DNA of 64,000 nt from an uncultured Roseobacter sp. (GCF_947495275.1 NZ_CANLYL010000015.1:1-64000), one strand, 5' to 3'. Shown: positions 16,443 through 26,061, counted from the first letter of the stretch. Translations and numbers: made by a program. Notes: a model not told the origin generated them from the sequence alone.

Positions 16443-17286
16443 CTGACGAAACGTGCTCGCCGTCTTCATGTGCCGTGTTCCGCGACCGCAACGTCTTCGC
16501 GCTGCCAATTCGATTTGCCAAAATAAGCCTCGGAGCAATGTTAAGACGGATGGATAGCGATCTGTCTGCTTTGGGTTATGGGTCTCTTCACTTCAACACA
16601 GTGAAGCGCAATGAAATCATTGCCGGAATGGATTAAATCTGTTTCGCCCATTGGCAGTGGTTTCCGCAAGCAACCAAATGTGATCCGAAGCGCGTATCCC
16701 GCCGTTTTTGTAGAAATCATCTATCGGAAACCAGCGATCGCTTGCCGAATGTCTTCCACCAAGGAAGTCGCATTCATTGGTGTGTCCGTAGTTACATTCA
16801 CCAAAGCGCGGGTCCCGTGCGGAGAATGAAAAGCCCAAGAGGCCATGCGCCGGGCCAGCACACGCGCGTAAATGCGCTAGGCGGCGGGCTCTGGCAAGGA
16901 ACCCTGCATGCGCCTTCTGGGATGCGCATAAGCAACAAACCTCTTTCGGTGCGTCATGGTCCGCCAACCATTCCGTCGGTGTGCCGATCTCGTCCATTGT
17001 GCCTAAGGGGCGTCAATGTGATACCAGAACGGCTGGACCGGCTTGGCATTCGGCCTCTCGGAAAGCAACGTCACTTTGCCTGCGCAGCCGCTTTCGGTCT
17101 TCCGAAGATCGGACGCCACATGGAGTGACCAGGTCTTCCGGGAATTCATCCTGGGCTAAAAGCGCATAGACCAAGCCATAGTGCAGCACGCGAGCAATAG
17201 CTTTTTTTGTTTGCCTATAGGCCGGTTACAACAACGCTGTTTTCACCGGTCTCGCCTATTTCTGATTCAACACGAACAACGCCCTT
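16443..17286. other. Long gene-poor stretch, possibly decayed
   Basis: About 840 bases with overlapping short open frames on both strands (for example 16617-16997 minus and 16742-17128 plus). I recognise no domain in any of them and none has a good ribosome-binding site. The length without a gene, beside a clearly decayed gene at 18 kb, suggests eroded sequence. No inverted repeats of an insertion sequence were found. Confidence 0.4.
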
Positions 17287-17883
17287 TCAGTACAGGGTTT
17301 CCCGATAGCGTTGCTCGGCATAAGATTGATCGGTCGAGGTAACTTCCAGATTGGAATGGTCTTGGACTATTTGATACATCGAAGGGATTGGACGGCTTTC
17401 AGGCCAAGTTTCCGGACGCCATAGTCCAGCGCGTATCGAGGCCTTGCCGCAGTGAATGAATATCTCTTCAGCAGTAATGCGAAGTACCGTTTTTGGGCTT
17501 CGCTCATTCACCTTAAACGCATCGCAAAGCGTCGGATCATCGCTGATTTCGGCAGTGCCATTTACACGTAGCGTTTCTGCAATTGACGGAATCATGAAGA
17601 AAACAGCTACTTTCGGATAGGCCAGAATGTTCATCAAACCGTCAATCCGGTTGTTGCCCGGTCGATCCGGAACAAGCAACGTTGTATCATTTTCGATTTT
17701 GACAAACCCCGGGGCATCCCCTTTCGGCGATACGTCAAGATCAGTTCCATCGGATGTTGCCACAACAAGAAAAGTAGCGTTTTCGATGAAGTGGCGGCAA
17801 TGCATGTCAAAATGAGAGAGCGTTTTTGCTGTCGCGTGCGGTGAAGCGGGGCCGTAAATCTCTCTGAGCTTTTCTGGGGTCAT
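17287..17883 (-). CDS. PPOX-type FMN-dependent flavoprotein (pyridoxamine 5'-phosphate oxidase-like)
   Basis: A 198-residue protein of the split-barrel flavin family. Typical strands are FLVVATSDGTDLDVSPKGD, the flavin-contact region LLVPDRPGNNRIDGLMNIL and KVAVFFMIPSIAETLRVNGTA, with a late GKASIRAGLWRPETWP motif found in the MSMEG_1061-like subgroup. The start at 17883 has an AAGGAG ribosome-binding site ten bases away; the frame extends upstream to 18141, but that part overlaps decayed sequence. Members bind FMN or F420 and reduce small molecules; the substrate is unknown. It probably has its own promoter. Confidence 0.88.
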   Translation of the reverse strand: MTPEKLREIYGPASPHATAKTLSHFDMHCRHFIENATFLVVATSDGTDLDVSPKGDAPGFVKIENDTTLLVPDRPGNNRIDGLMNILAYPKVAVFFMIPSIAETLRVNGTAEISDDPTLCDAFKVNERSPKTVLRITAEEIFIHCGKASIRAGLWRPETWPESRPIPSMYQIVQDHSNLEVTSTDQSYAEQRYRETLY

Positions 17884-17984
17884 AACTGGCACTCCTTTGA
17901 TCGACATAACAGGAGGGACGCGTCGAGCAAAGCCCGCTATCGGCGCAGACCGGACTTCTAGCTGGTCGTCAAATGTTGCGATGC

Positions 17985-18615
17985 GGCTTCGGCAAAGCTG
18001 TTCTCGTTTGATGACTTTCATCCGTAATCGGGTCCCCGGGCAGAGGTCAAGCTGAAGGATGACAGCCGAGATTCCATCCACCCGCCCGAAGATATTGCTG
18101 ACACCATATTGCCCCAACGATCCACTACATTGATGTGACATTTATCGCCTGCCAGCAATCCGGGATTGCAGCTGCCATCGTCATCTTTCGGTGTCGGTTC
18201 TCCCATACCCATTGCCATGAACGCGTCCGGATCGATCTTCAAACTTTGTCGTGAGCGCCATGCCTTGAAGCAAGGCCGTCCCTTGATCGCAGCATACCCG
18301 AAGTGCGTGATTTGGCCAGATCGGAGAACACGCTTCACCTCATGCATGTCGTGCCAGAGCAAGAAGCACTCAGCCCGCTGGCACAGTTCATCCCTGAAGG
18401 TTTTGAAATGCACATCGTGCAGAAAGCTGAGCATCGCTCGAGGCGTTGTCCGGGGACCTGCCCAAAGCTGGAGAACTGCAGTTCCATCGACCAAGATGAC
18501 ACCAAGTCGATTGACGGCAGCGCGGCGCCAACAGCCACCGTGCTTGAACCAAACCGGTTTGTGATCCCGGGGTCCGCCATGTGTCATCCGGCGCGCTGGG
18601 GTCAATCCCATCTAC
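17985..18615 (-). pseudogene. Decayed gamma-glutamyltransferase-like gene
   Basis: On the minus strand the phrases RRxL-like RQSLKIDPD, MGEPTPKDDDGS, GDKCHINVVDRWGNMVSA and ISSGGW follow the order of the gamma-glutamyltransferase/acylase family, where they surround the catalytic small subunit. After SGGW the match continues in another frame as ISAVILQLDLCPGTRLRM, corresponding to the family segment SSPVIPxLGFCLGTRxQM. This indicates a frameshift near 18070. The Thr nucleophile region is altered (GDKCH for GDTxH). Upstream of about 18250 the match fades. Edges are approximate. It lies between thuA and the PPOX gene on the same strand. Confidence 0.55.
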
Positions 18616-18654
18616 AGGGTGACGGTATAAGATGCCGCGTAAATGCAAGGCTGC

Positions 18655-19437
18655 CTAGCGGTATCCTGCTTCGCCATCAGCATGCAGTTTCGGTCCACGT
18701 GTGCTGATTGGCTCCAGCGTGTCTTCGACCACTCTGTTCGGCGCCGAGGCGACATCTGGTATGCGCGCTTCTGGGTTAACCGCCCATTTGACGGCGTTGG
18801 TCAGGACCTTTCGAACGTTTTGATCGTAATAGGTCGGGTAGGTTTCATGGCCGGGTCGAAAATAGAATATATTGCCCGCGCCGCGCCGATAGGTGAGACC
18901 TGACCGGAAGACCTCCCCGCCCTGAAACCAACTAATAAGCACCGTCTCAAGCGGTTCCGGCACAGCAAAGGGCTCGCCGTACATTTCCTCATGTTCCAGC
19001 TCGAAATGATCGGGAAGGTCTTGTGTAATCGGATGGCCCCGGGCGGTAACCCAAAGGCGCTCTCGCTCTCCAGCCTCGCGCCAGGTCAGATTGCATGGTG
19101 TTCCCATAAGCCTTTTGAAGATTTTCGAGAAATGTGCGGAGTGAAGAATGATAAGGCCCATTCCGCTCCAAACCGCCTCTGTAACCCGATCTACGATGTC
19201 GTCGGAAACATCACCATGTGCGGCGTGACCCCACCAGAGCAAGACATCCGTCTGATCGATGCGCGACTGCGATAATCCGTGTTCCGGATCTTGCAAAGTG
19301 GCGGTGGTGGCCTCTATCCCCGTGTCACCATTCAGGGCGTCGGCGATGCAGGCATGCATACCCTCAGGATAGACATCTGCCACCGTCTTGTTGGTTTGTT
19401 CATGGACGTTTTCTCCCCAGACGACGGCTCTGATCAT
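18655..19437 (-). CDS. thuA: ThuA-family sugar-utilisation protein
   Basis: A 260-residue cytoplasmic protein of the ThuA fold (glutamine-amidotransferase-like). The family segments [45 protein letters not shown] and [15 protein letters not shown] are all present. ThuA acts with ThuB in trehalose/maltitol/sucrose use in rhizobia by producing 3-keto sugars. Here it is the last gene of a sugar ABC operon, and its start overlaps the stop of the LacI-type regulator by four bases. ThuB-like Gfo/Idh is missing from this operon. Name given by family similarity. Confidence 0.88.
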   Translation of the reverse strand: MIRAVVWGENVHEQTNKTVADVYPEGMHACIADALNGDTGIEATTATLQDPEHGLSQSRIDQTDVLLWWGHAAHGDVSDDIVDRVTEAVWSGMGLIILHSAHFSKIFKRLMGTPCNLTWREAGERERLWVTARGHPITQDLPDHFELEHEEMYGEPFAVPEPLETVLISWFQGGEVFRSGLTYRRGAGNIFYFRPGHETYPTYYDQNVRKVLTNAVKWAVNPEARIPDVASAPNRVVEDTLEPISTRGPKLHADGEAGYR

Positions 19438-20477
19438 AGCTGCTTGCCATTTGTCAGTTTGCGCGGAGCGGCGGTGCTCGCGCGCGGGATCAGTTCTGGT
19501 GTGATTATCACCGGATCCGAGGCATCGTCTGAGTTATCAAGAATTGAAATGAGCTTGCGACAGGCCAACTGACCCCATTCGCGACGTGGAAGACGTATGC
19601 TGGAAAGGCCAGGGTTAAAAATCGCGGAGTAGGGCATATCATCATAGCCTATCACTGAGATATCTTCCGGCACACGCACTCCGGCACTTACTAGCCCATG
19701 CAATAGGCCGGTTGCGGTCTCATCATTGTGGACAAAAACCGCCGTGGGCAAATCACCCGCCTCGATCAGACGGCCTGCAGCTTCGAGTCCGTAATCTACG
19801 GAAAGTGATCCATAAAGCTCCCGATCCCGCTGAACGCGAATGCCGGCATTTTTGAGCGTCTGAGAAAACCCATGGTAGCGGCGTTCAAAACCGTTGACCT
19901 GTAAGGGGCCACAGACCTGCACGATGTCGCGGTGACCCAATTCAATAAGGTGGCTCGCTGCAAGCCGTCCGCCAAGCACGTCATCTGTGCGCACGGTCGG
20001 CAACTCGATCTCCTTGTGGCCGCCGCAGGAGACCAAGGGCGGCCCAGAATAGACACCCTCAGCATCGCTTGGCAGCAGGTCTTCCAGAAAACCGTTTGTG
20101 TTGAGGATCAAGCCGCCCGCCTGGTTCATCAGCAACATGTCTGAGAAGGCGCGTTCATTGTCGGCATCTTCAGATGTGTCGCCGATCAGAATGACATAGC
20201 CCTGCGCGCGCGCCTCTTCCTCGATGCCTTTGAAGAACTCCGCGAAGAATGCATTCGTGATTTCGGAGACCAGAACGAGCAGTGTTTTGCTGCGCCCGCG
20301 CCGCAGGTCACCGGCGGCTTGATTGGCACGGTAGCCGAGATCCTTCATCACTTGGAAAACGTGGTCTCGGGTGTCGGATTTCACGTCACCGGGACGCGAC
20401 ATGGCACGGGATACGGTTGCAATTGAAACACCCGCCTCACGCGCGACGTCCTTCACCGTGGGCCGCTTTCTGCTCAT
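19434..20477 (-). CDS. LacI-family transcriptional regulator
   Basis: A 347-residue repressor. The N-terminal helix-turn-helix and hinge read [21 protein letters not shown], followed by a periplasmic-binding-protein-like ligand domain (residues 60-340) with [14 protein letters not shown] and the effector-cleft segment [13 protein letters not shown]. It is embedded in the sugar ABC operon, 18 bases after the ATPase gene and coupled to thuA. It likely binds the two identical operators upstream of the solute-binding protein gene (25696-25732) and releases them when the sugar is present. Confidence 0.93.
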   Translation of the reverse strand: MSRKRPTVKDVAREAGVSIATVSRAMSRPGDVKSDTRDHVFQVMKDLGYRANQAAGDLRRGRSKTLLVLVSEITNAFFAEFFKGIEEEARAQGYVILIGDTSEDADNERAFSDMLLMNQAGGLILNTNGFLEDLLPSDAEGVYSGPPLVSCGGHKEIELPTVRTDDVLGGRLAASHLIELGHRDIVQVCGPLQVNGFERRYHGFSQTLKNAGIRVQRDRELYGSLSVDYGLEAAGRLIEAGDLPTAVFVHNDETATGLLHGLVSAGVRVPEDISVIGYDDMPYSAIFNPGLSSIRLPRREWGQLACRKLISILDNSDDASDPVIITPELIPRASTAAPRKLTNGKQL

Positions 20478-20495
20478 AGGTTTATCCCAGCTTGA

Positions 20496-21500
20496 TCAGG
20501 CGGCAACAGGCCTGCCGTTATCATTGAATTTATGAATGAATTCAGGTTGTGGGCGCAAGTAAACAGTCTCTCCGACTTGCTGGTCATGTTGCCCGTCAAG
20601 ACTGACAGTCAAAACTCCAGCACCGGGGACTTTCACGTAAAGAATGGTGTCATGGCCGAGGCGTTCGACCAAGGTCACTTTTCCCTCCCAAGTATTGTCA
20701 CCTGCACCGATCGCAAAGTGCTCAGGACGAACGCCGAGCGTGGCGGCGCCTACGGCATCGGCGTATCGGCCTTTGACGAAATTCATCTTCGGAGAACCGA
20801 TGAATCCGGCGACAAACTCTGTTGCCGGGTGGTTATAGAGCTCCATCGGGCTGCCGACCTGTTCAATATTACCAGCGTTCAGGACGACGATCCGGTCCGC
20901 CATGGTCATGGCTTCGACCTGATCATGGGTGACGTAGACCATAGTTGTTTCCATGCGCTGGTGCAGTTCGCTAATTTCGACGCGTGTTTCCGAACGCAAG
21001 GCGGCATCAAGATTCGATAACGGCTCGTCCAGCAAGAAGACTTGCGGCTTGCGTACGATCGCACGGCCAATGGCCACACGCTGGCGCTGACCGCCCGAGA
21101 GCTGACCGGGTTTGCGGTCAAGGTAAGGACCCAGTTTGAGCGCGTCCGCAGCTTCTTGCACCTTTTGCGCGATCTCATCCTTCGAACGGCGCTCTAGACT
21201 CAGGGAAAACCCCATGTTTTCCGCCACGGTCATCTGCGGGTAGAGCGCATATGACTGGAAGACCATCGCGATGTCCCGTTGGCGTGGCGACAGATCGTTG
21301 GCACGTTTGCCGCCGATCATCAGGTCGCCGCCCGTGACCTCTTCAAGTCCAGCGATCATCCTGAGTAAAGTGGACTTGCCACAACCCGAAGGTCCGACAA
21401 AAACGACAAATTCGCCGTCGGCAATCGACAGATTGATGTCATGCAAGACCTCAACATCGCCGTAAGCCTTCGACAGGTTTTTTAGTTCTACGCCAGCCAT
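20496..21500 (-). CDS. Sugar ABC transporter ATP-binding protein (UgpC/MalK type)
   Basis: A 334-residue ATPase that powers the sugar importer of this operon. Walker [11 protein letters not shown]-loop region [14 protein letters not shown], signature [15 protein letters not shown], Walker [13 protein letters not shown] and the H-loop VYVTHD are intact. The C-terminal TOBE-type domain (residues 235-325; FIGSPKMNFVKGRY, LGVRPEHF) is that of MalK/UgpC proteins and binds regulators in some members. It follows the dehydrogenase gene by 11 bases. It is a paralogue of the ATPase at 52.1-53.1 kb. Confidence 0.93.
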   Translation of the reverse strand: MAGVELKNLSKAYGDVEVLHDINLSIADGEFVVFVGPSGCGKSTLLRMIAGLEEVTGGDLMIGGKRANDLSPRQRDIAMVFQSYALYPQMTVAENMGFSLSLERRSKDEIAQKVQEAADALKLGPYLDRKPGQLSGGQRQRVAIGRAIVRKPQVFLLDEPLSNLDAALRSETRVEISELHQRMETTMVYVTHDQVEAMTMADRIVVLNAGNIEQVGSPMELYNHPATEFVAGFIGSPKMNFVKGRYADAVGAATLGVRPEHFAIGAGDNTWEGKVTLVERLGHDTILYVKVPGAGVLTVSLDGQHDQQVGETVYLRPQPEFIHKFNDNGRPVAA

Positions 21501-21511
21501 TTGTTCCTCCC

Positions 21512-22540
21512 TTATCCTGCCACCAGCGGGGCGCGAATGATTTTGCGGACAGTCGCCAGGGATGCAGCTTGCAGGAGCCGATCCTTCGATCCCGAAAGGA
21601 TCGCCGCGACATCATGCAGGATCATATCGCCGATCGGGTGACGCCCTCCTTCAACGGCGGCCGCGCGATGCGGCGACCAGATGACATTTTCGGCCTGTCG
21701 CATCTCTGCGCGTTTCGACACAGGCTCGCGTGGAAACACATCACTGGCGAGCCGAATGCGGCCCGCATCAGCGGCCTCGACTAGCGCGTCAAAATCCACA
21801 AGATGTGACCGACTGATGACGACAACCAAAGTGCCTGGGCGCATCTGTTCGATCAGCCCGCGCGACACCAACTTGTAATTCTCTTCTGTGGGGGTTGCTG
21901 CCACGACAATGCAGCGGCAGGTTCTCACAATCTCCTCTAGCGCGACAAAAGTCATGTCATCGAAGGACGCGCCAGCGGCTTTCAGCCAGGGATCGAAGGC
22001 ATGGACCCTTGGCGCAAAAGGTTTGAGCAGGCGCAGACATTCCTGCGCGATTGACCCAAAACCAACAAAACCGATGCTTTGCCCGTAGAGTGAGAAGTCG
22101 GTTCCGAGGTTGTCATTGAACCAGCGTTCTGACCCTGCGCGAAACCGTTCGTGCTCATCTACGATGCCACGTCCACCTGCAATCATCAGTCCGAGGGCCA
22201 TCTCCGCGACCGACCGGCGGAACCCGGGCGCGCAAGACAGAACTTCTATATCGCGCTCGAAACAGGCTTCATAGTCGATGCCGGTCTGGAAGGTGCCCGA
22301 AACTTCGATCACTGCCTTGAGATTTGGCGCTTTGTCCAAGTCGCTCCGGTCCAGTTCTGGTTTTGCTGCGACGACGAACTCTGCTTCGGGTAATCGTAAA
22401 AGGAAATCCTCGCGCGTCATGGGCCAGTTCACACCGCCATGGATGTCGCAGTGCTCACTTAATCCGGCAAATGCGCTTGGTCGGAACAGCTCTTCGACCT
22501 GCCTAAAGTGCTGGTCCATAATGATAAGTGGTTTCGACAT
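21512..22540 (-). CDS. D-isomer specific 2-hydroxyacid dehydrogenase family protein
   Basis: A 342-residue NAD(P)-dependent oxidoreductase. The Rossmann fingerprint is GFVGFGSIAQECLRLL. Catalytic residues of the family are in place: Arg in VVVISRSHLVDFDAL, Glu in DVFPREPV and His in IWSPHRAAAVEG. The start at 22540 has a GAGG ribosome-binding site; an alternative ATG at 22555 overlaps the permease stop in an ATGA junction and would add five residues. In this operon it may oxidise or reduce the imported sugar acid or a derived keto compound. Its substrate cannot be read. Confidence 0.88.
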   Translation of the reverse strand: MSKPLIIMDQHFRQVEELFRPSAFAGLSEHCDIHGGVNWPMTREDFLLRLPEAEFVVAAKPELDRSDLDKAPNLKAVIEVSGTFQTGIDYEACFERDIEVLSCAPGFRRSVAEMALGLMIAGGRGIVDEHERFRAGSERWFNDNLGTDFSLYGQSIGFVGFGSIAQECLRLLKPFAPRVHAFDPWLKAAGASFDDMTFVALEEIVRTCRCIVVAATPTEENYKLVSRGLIEQMRPGTLVVVISRSHLVDFDALVEAADAGRIRLASDVFPREPVSKRAEMRQAENVIWSPHRAAAVEGGRHPIGDMILHDVAAILSGSKDRLLQAASLATVRKIIRAPLVAG

Positions 22541-22551
22541 TTGGATTTGCC

Positions 22552-23361
22552 TCATTTCACCGCGCCTGCGGTCATCCCGCGCACGAAGTGACGTTGAAAG
22601 AAGAGAAACAGGATCACGACCGGGATCGCCATGATAACAGTGCCGCTGGACAGGCCAGTGACATCGCGGGTCATTGTGCCTTGGAAGTTCAGGAGCCCGA
22701 CCGATAGCGTTCGCATCTGGTCCTGTGTCATAAGCAGCAGCCGCAGCAGCAGGTCGTTCCAGCTCCATAGAAACTCCAGAAGCGCCGTGGTCACGACGGC
22801 GGGTGTGGCGATTGGCATTACAACGCGCCGGTAAATCTGAAATTCGGTCGCACCGTCGATCCGCGCCGCCTCATGCAGCGCTTTGGGCACACCTATGAAA
22901 TAGGACGAAAACATAAACACGAAGATCGAAACTGCCAGCGCAAGGTCGGCAAAGATCACGCCGAGATGGGTGTTGAGCAACCCGAAGGACCGCACAATCT
23001 GGAACAGAGGCAAGACGATGGCCGTGACAGGGATCATCAGGCCAATCAGAAACAGCACTTGCAGCACAATCTTGCCCCGAAACTCCATGAAAACCATGGC
23101 GTAGGCCGCGAGCGAAGCGATCAGGATCATCATCAGCGCGTCGATCACGGAAATCACCAACGTGTTGAAGAAATAACGGCTGAAACCGCCTTCGGTCCAG
23201 ACACGGACATAATGCTCGAACGTCAGATTGAACGGCGGATACCACGGTGGGTTCACCAGTTCCGTCGTGGGTTTCAGCGATGTGAAGACCGTTAGGATCA
23301 GCGGTGAGACCATCAAAATGGCGATGACACCCAAAACGAAAACAAGGAGCCACCGTCCCAT
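22552..23361 (-). CDS. Sugar ABC transporter permease (MalG type)
   Basis: A 269-residue inner-membrane permease with six helices. The EAA loop, which contacts the ATPase, reads EAARIDGATEFQIYRRVVMPIA. The N terminus (LLVFVLGVIAILMVSPLILTVFTSLK) and the RHFVRGMTAGAVK ending are typical of MalG-like CUT1 proteins. It abuts the MalF-type gene with no gap, so the two are co-translated and form a heterodimer. Substrate unknown, likely an oligosaccharide or polyol. Confidence 0.93.
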   Translation of the reverse strand: MGRWLLVFVLGVIAILMVSPLILTVFTSLKPTTELVNPPWYPPFNLTFEHYVRVWTEGGFSRYFFNTLVISVIDALMMILIASLAAYAMVFMEFRGKIVLQVLFLIGLMIPVTAIVLPLFQIVRSFGLLNTHLGVIFADLALAVSIFVFMFSSYFIGVPKALHEAARIDGATEFQIYRRVVMPIATPAVVTTALLEFLWSWNDLLLRLLLMTQDQMRTLSVGLLNFQGTMTRDVTGLSSGTVIMAIPVVILFLFFQRHFVRGMTAGAVK

Positions 23362-24249
23362 CTAACGGTCCTCCCTATTCTGAATTTGCATGTATAGTAT
23401 GGTCGCGATGCTGACGATCACCAAAAGCGCGACGCCAATGGCGGAGCCATACCCATATTGGTTCTCGAGCGCCCCGCGCTTGTACATGTAGGTCGACAGA
23501 ATTTCGGAAAATCGGATCGGGCCGCCCTGTGTTGTGGCCCAGACGATGTCGAACACTTTGAAGGACTGCGTGAGCGTCAGGATGAAGACAACAGCGGTAA
23601 CGGGCCGCAGTGCTGGAAGGGTGACGAAGCGGAACGCCTGAAACGGGTTTGCACCATCAACGCGCGCCGCCTCATAGAGATCTTCGTCCACGGCCTGAAG
23701 CCCTGCCAGAAAGATGATGACACTGAGGCCAATGGTCGACCAGCTATGTGCCAAGGCCAGTGCGTAGAGCACGGCATCGGGGCTGCCGAGCCATGGGGTC
23801 GCCAGAGCGCCCAAACCAATGTTCTCAAGCACCTGATTGATGACGCCTGCGGGCTGATACATCCAGCGCCAGATTGTGGCGACCGCCATGGGCGAGATCA
23901 CCACCGGAAGCACAATGCAGGTCTGGATCAAAAGCCGGGCCTTCCAGACTCGCGCCAGCATCGCTGCGATCACCAACCCAAGACCGACATTAATCACTAT
24001 GATTACGCCAGACCAGATGAAGGTATTCCGAAACGCCTCCCAAAATATCTTGTCTGTGAAGAGGCGTTGATAGTTTTCTAGCCCGACGAAGTTACGTTCC
24101 GGTCTGATTCCATCCCAATCCGTGAAGGAGTATTCGATCACGGAATAGGTTGGGTAAAGGGCGAATACAGCGTAGATCGTCAGAGCAGGCAGCAGGAACA
24201 GAACGGGGTTCAGGCGCTGCGCCCATTTGGAGTCCGGATAAGAAAACAT
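23362..24249 (-). CDS. Sugar ABC transporter permease (MalF type)
   Basis: A 295-residue permease with six membrane helices, starting MFSYPDSKWAQRLNPVLFLLPAL. The EAA loop EAARVDGANPFQAFRFVTLPAL is intact. It pairs with the adjacent MalG-type protein. It is separated from the solute-binding protein gene by 102 bases containing a strong hairpin, the usual way to make more binding protein than permease. Confidence 0.93.
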   Translation of the reverse strand: MFSYPDSKWAQRLNPVLFLLPALTIYAVFALYPTYSVIEYSFTDWDGIRPERNFVGLENYQRLFTDKIFWEAFRNTFIWSGVIIVINVGLGLVIAAMLARVWKARLLIQTCIVLPVVISPMAVATIWRWMYQPAGVINQVLENIGLGALATPWLGSPDAVLYALALAHSWSTIGLSVIIFLAGLQAVDEDLYEAARVDGANPFQAFRFVTLPALRPVTAVVFILTLTQSFKVFDIVWATTQGGPIRFSEILSTYMYKRGALENQYGYGSAIGVALLVIVSIATILYMQIQNREDR

Positions 24250-24297
24250 ACGGCTATTCCCGGCGGAATGGTTTGAGTTGTGCGGCGGATGTTCACG

Positions 24298-24328
24298 CCC
24301 CCGGAGAAAGGAAGAGTTTCCCCGGGGG
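24298..24328 (-). promoter_or_regulatory. Stem-loop between binding-protein and permease genes
   Basis: CCCCCGGAGAAA (24298-24309) pairs with TTTCCCCGGGGG (24317-24328) with one mismatch and a 7-base loop. It follows the stop of the solute-binding gene on the minus strand, has no U-run, and probably protects the upstream message or attenuates read-through. Confidence 0.65.
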
Positions 24329-24351
24329 AGGCAATATTTGGTGCGTCAAAT

Positions 24352-25662
24352 CTAGCGTTCGGCGATGCCGCCGGGCAGCATGATCTCACCTGCTTCTTTC
24401 GCCGCGACCCAGGCGTTTTGCATCTCGGCAGCAAACTCCTCCGCCGTCATCACGTCCAGCAGCAACGCTTGCAGGCCATCGTAGGACACTGTCGTCAAGC
24501 TACCCGGTGTGATCGTATCTAGGAATGCCGGAACCGAGCCGTTTGCCGCGTGATCATCGGAGGCTTTCCAGATGTCGACCGCAAGGACTGGCATCTTCGC
24601 TTCGGCCAGAGCGGTGTCCAGCGGTCCGACAGGAACCGTGCCTGCATTCAGCAGAGCCACCCGACCTTCGGTTGATGTGAACATAAAATTCAGGAAGTCG
24701 ATCGCAGCTTCCTTGTTCTCAGAGCTTTCGCGGATGTACCAACCACTGCCGATCGAGTTTGTTGGATGGATTTTCTGCTCATCCTCGATAGGTGGCACAG
24801 CAAAGACGCCGAATTCGCCAATCCGATCGCCGGTAGCCTCTGTTCCGCCGCCGATCACCCACGGCCCGGTAAAGGTCATCGGCACTTCGCCAGCCCAGAA
24901 GCGATCCATCAATTCGCCGTAGCCAATCGCGACGGGCGTTGGCCCGAACCATCCGGCCTTACCCATCTCCTGTAGCTTGGCAGAGGCCGCGACGAAGGGT
25001 GCGTCTGTCCACGCACCATCCCCGAAGAGAACGCTTTCGATGCCCTCCGGCCCTGCATAGCGACCAAACATCATGGATTGCCAGTGGGAGATTGGCCATT
25101 TATCCGCCGCGCCAAGACCGATGGGGGTGTCGAACCCCGCCTGCTGCAGCTTGGAAACGACGACCTCCATTTCTGCCCAACTGGTTGGCACTTCAATACC
25201 ATGATCGGAAAAGATTGCTTTGTTGTAGAACATGCCGGTTGTCTCGACCTCATTGCCAAAGGCCCATAACTTTCCGTCACTGGAGGTCTGCGCCACGATG
25301 CCAGCGGGGATCGTTGCACCCCAGCCGTGCTCGAAATAAGCGTCAGTCAGATCAGCCACCAATCCACCGGCGATCAGCGCTGCGGGTTGACCCGGCCCAG
25401 TGCCAAAAGAAAAAAGGTCCGGCCCTTCCCCCGCAGACAAGGCGGGAATAAGTGCGGGGTTAAAGAGGTCTGACGAATTCTTGACGACGGTTACGGTCGT
25501 GGCTGCATTCTGTGCATTGAATGCTGCGGCGAGATCATCATAGACGGTTGTCTGCCCCGGCTCACCCGCCACCCAGACAACCACTTCAGATTGTGCATGC
25601 GCCGAGATCGGCAGCGCTAGAAACGCGGCGATCAGCGCACTCGCTCCAATAATTGCTTTCAT
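24352..25662 (-). CDS. Sugar ABC transporter solute-binding protein
   Basis: A 436-residue periplasmic binding protein (CUT1 family). The start at 25662 has a GGGAGGA ribosome-binding site and gives the signal peptide KAIIGASALIAAFLALPISAHA; a longer frame reaches 25806 but covers the operator region. Family landmarks include VVVWVAGEPGQTTVYDDLAAAF at the N terminus, EVPMTFTGPWVIGG and AAIDFLNFMFTSTEGR. It is the first gene of a seven-gene operon (binding protein, two permeases, dehydrogenase, ATPase, LacI regulator, ThuA). Confidence 0.92.
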   Translation of the reverse strand: MKAIIGASALIAAFLALPISAHAQSEVVVWVAGEPGQTTVYDDLAAAFNAQNAATTVTVVKNSSDLFNPALIPALSAGEGPDLFSFGTGPGQPAALIAGGLVADLTDAYFEHGWGATIPAGIVAQTSSDGKLWAFGNEVETTGMFYNKAIFSDHGIEVPTSWAEMEVVVSKLQQAGFDTPIGLGAADKWPISHWQSMMFGRYAGPEGIESVLFGDGAWTDAPFVAASAKLQEMGKAGWFGPTPVAIGYGELMDRFWAGEVPMTFTGPWVIGGGTEATGDRIGEFGVFAVPPIEDEQKIHPTNSIGSGWYIRESSENKEAAIDFLNFMFTSTEGRVALLNAGTVPVGPLDTALAEAKMPVLAVDIWKASDDHAANGSVPAFLDTITPGSLTTVSYDGLQALLLDVMTAEEFAAEMQNAWVAAKEAGEIMLPGGIAER

Positions 25663-25695
25663 GATTTTCCTCCCACGGATCACTTTCAGAAATTT

Positions 25696-25732
25696 ATGTA
25701 AACGAATACATCTTAAATGTAAACGAATACAT
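25696..25732 (-). promoter_or_regulatory. Twin LacI-type operators upstream of the sugar ABC operon
   Basis: ATGTAAACGAATACAT occurs twice, at 25696-25711 and 25717-25732, 21 bases apart start to start. Each copy is an imperfect palindrome with a central CG (TGTA-N2-CG-N2-TACA), the hallmark of LacI-family operators. They lie 34-70 bases upstream of the binding-protein start, where they would block the promoter. The LacI gene of the same operon is the likely partner. Confidence 0.75.
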
Positions 25733-26021
25733 TTTGATGGTATCGCCAAACCAGCCCTCGCATTTGCCAGGAAGCCAGGGGCGTGGCTCACTTTGAAATT
25801 TTCCACTTAGTTCTTTGGTCAGGATGTCGCGATCGCCATCGCGGTGGAATTCACTTGACTATTCAGCGCGACTACCAGCTTAGCAGTCGTTTTTCCGATT
25901 TTTTTTTGTCGCCGGCCTGGCAGCTTCAGCAGCAATCGATTTCGAAATATCGGCCAGATATCTACTGAGGAACATAGGTTTGCCTAGACTATGGCAACGG
26001 GCGCCTTGAAAAGTTAAATGG

Positions 26022-26052
26022 CAGGCCCGCAGAAGCGGACCCGCCTGTTTTT
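26022..26052. terminator. Terminator-like hairpin after the 723-residue membrane protein gene
   Basis: CAGGC-CCGC and GCGG-GCCTG arms (26022-26047, with a short bulge in the right arm) enclose an AGAA loop. On the plus strand a run of five T follows. On the minus strand it lies 15 bases after the stop of the upstream gene but the T-run is weak, so direction is uncertain. Confidence 0.4.
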
Positions 26053-26061
26053 AGAATGGAT

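Larger units (their letters stand above)
25663..26061. other. Intergenic region with operators and a terminator-like hairpin
   Basis: About 400 bases between two minus-strand genes. The left end holds the twin operators and promoter of the sugar ABC operon. The middle (25745-26000) shows no supported gene and contains long T-runs. The right end holds a hairpin listed separately. Confidence 0.5.

Noticed and set aside
17160-17286. Terminator after the PPOX gene
   Set aside because: Partial pairing around ACCGG and TAGGC is possible, but arms are interrupted and no T-run follows on the minus strand.
19434-25662. Assigning trehalose as the substrate of the ThuA operon
   Set aside because: ThuA is shared by several sugar operons and the ThuB partner is absent, so the sugar cannot be named.
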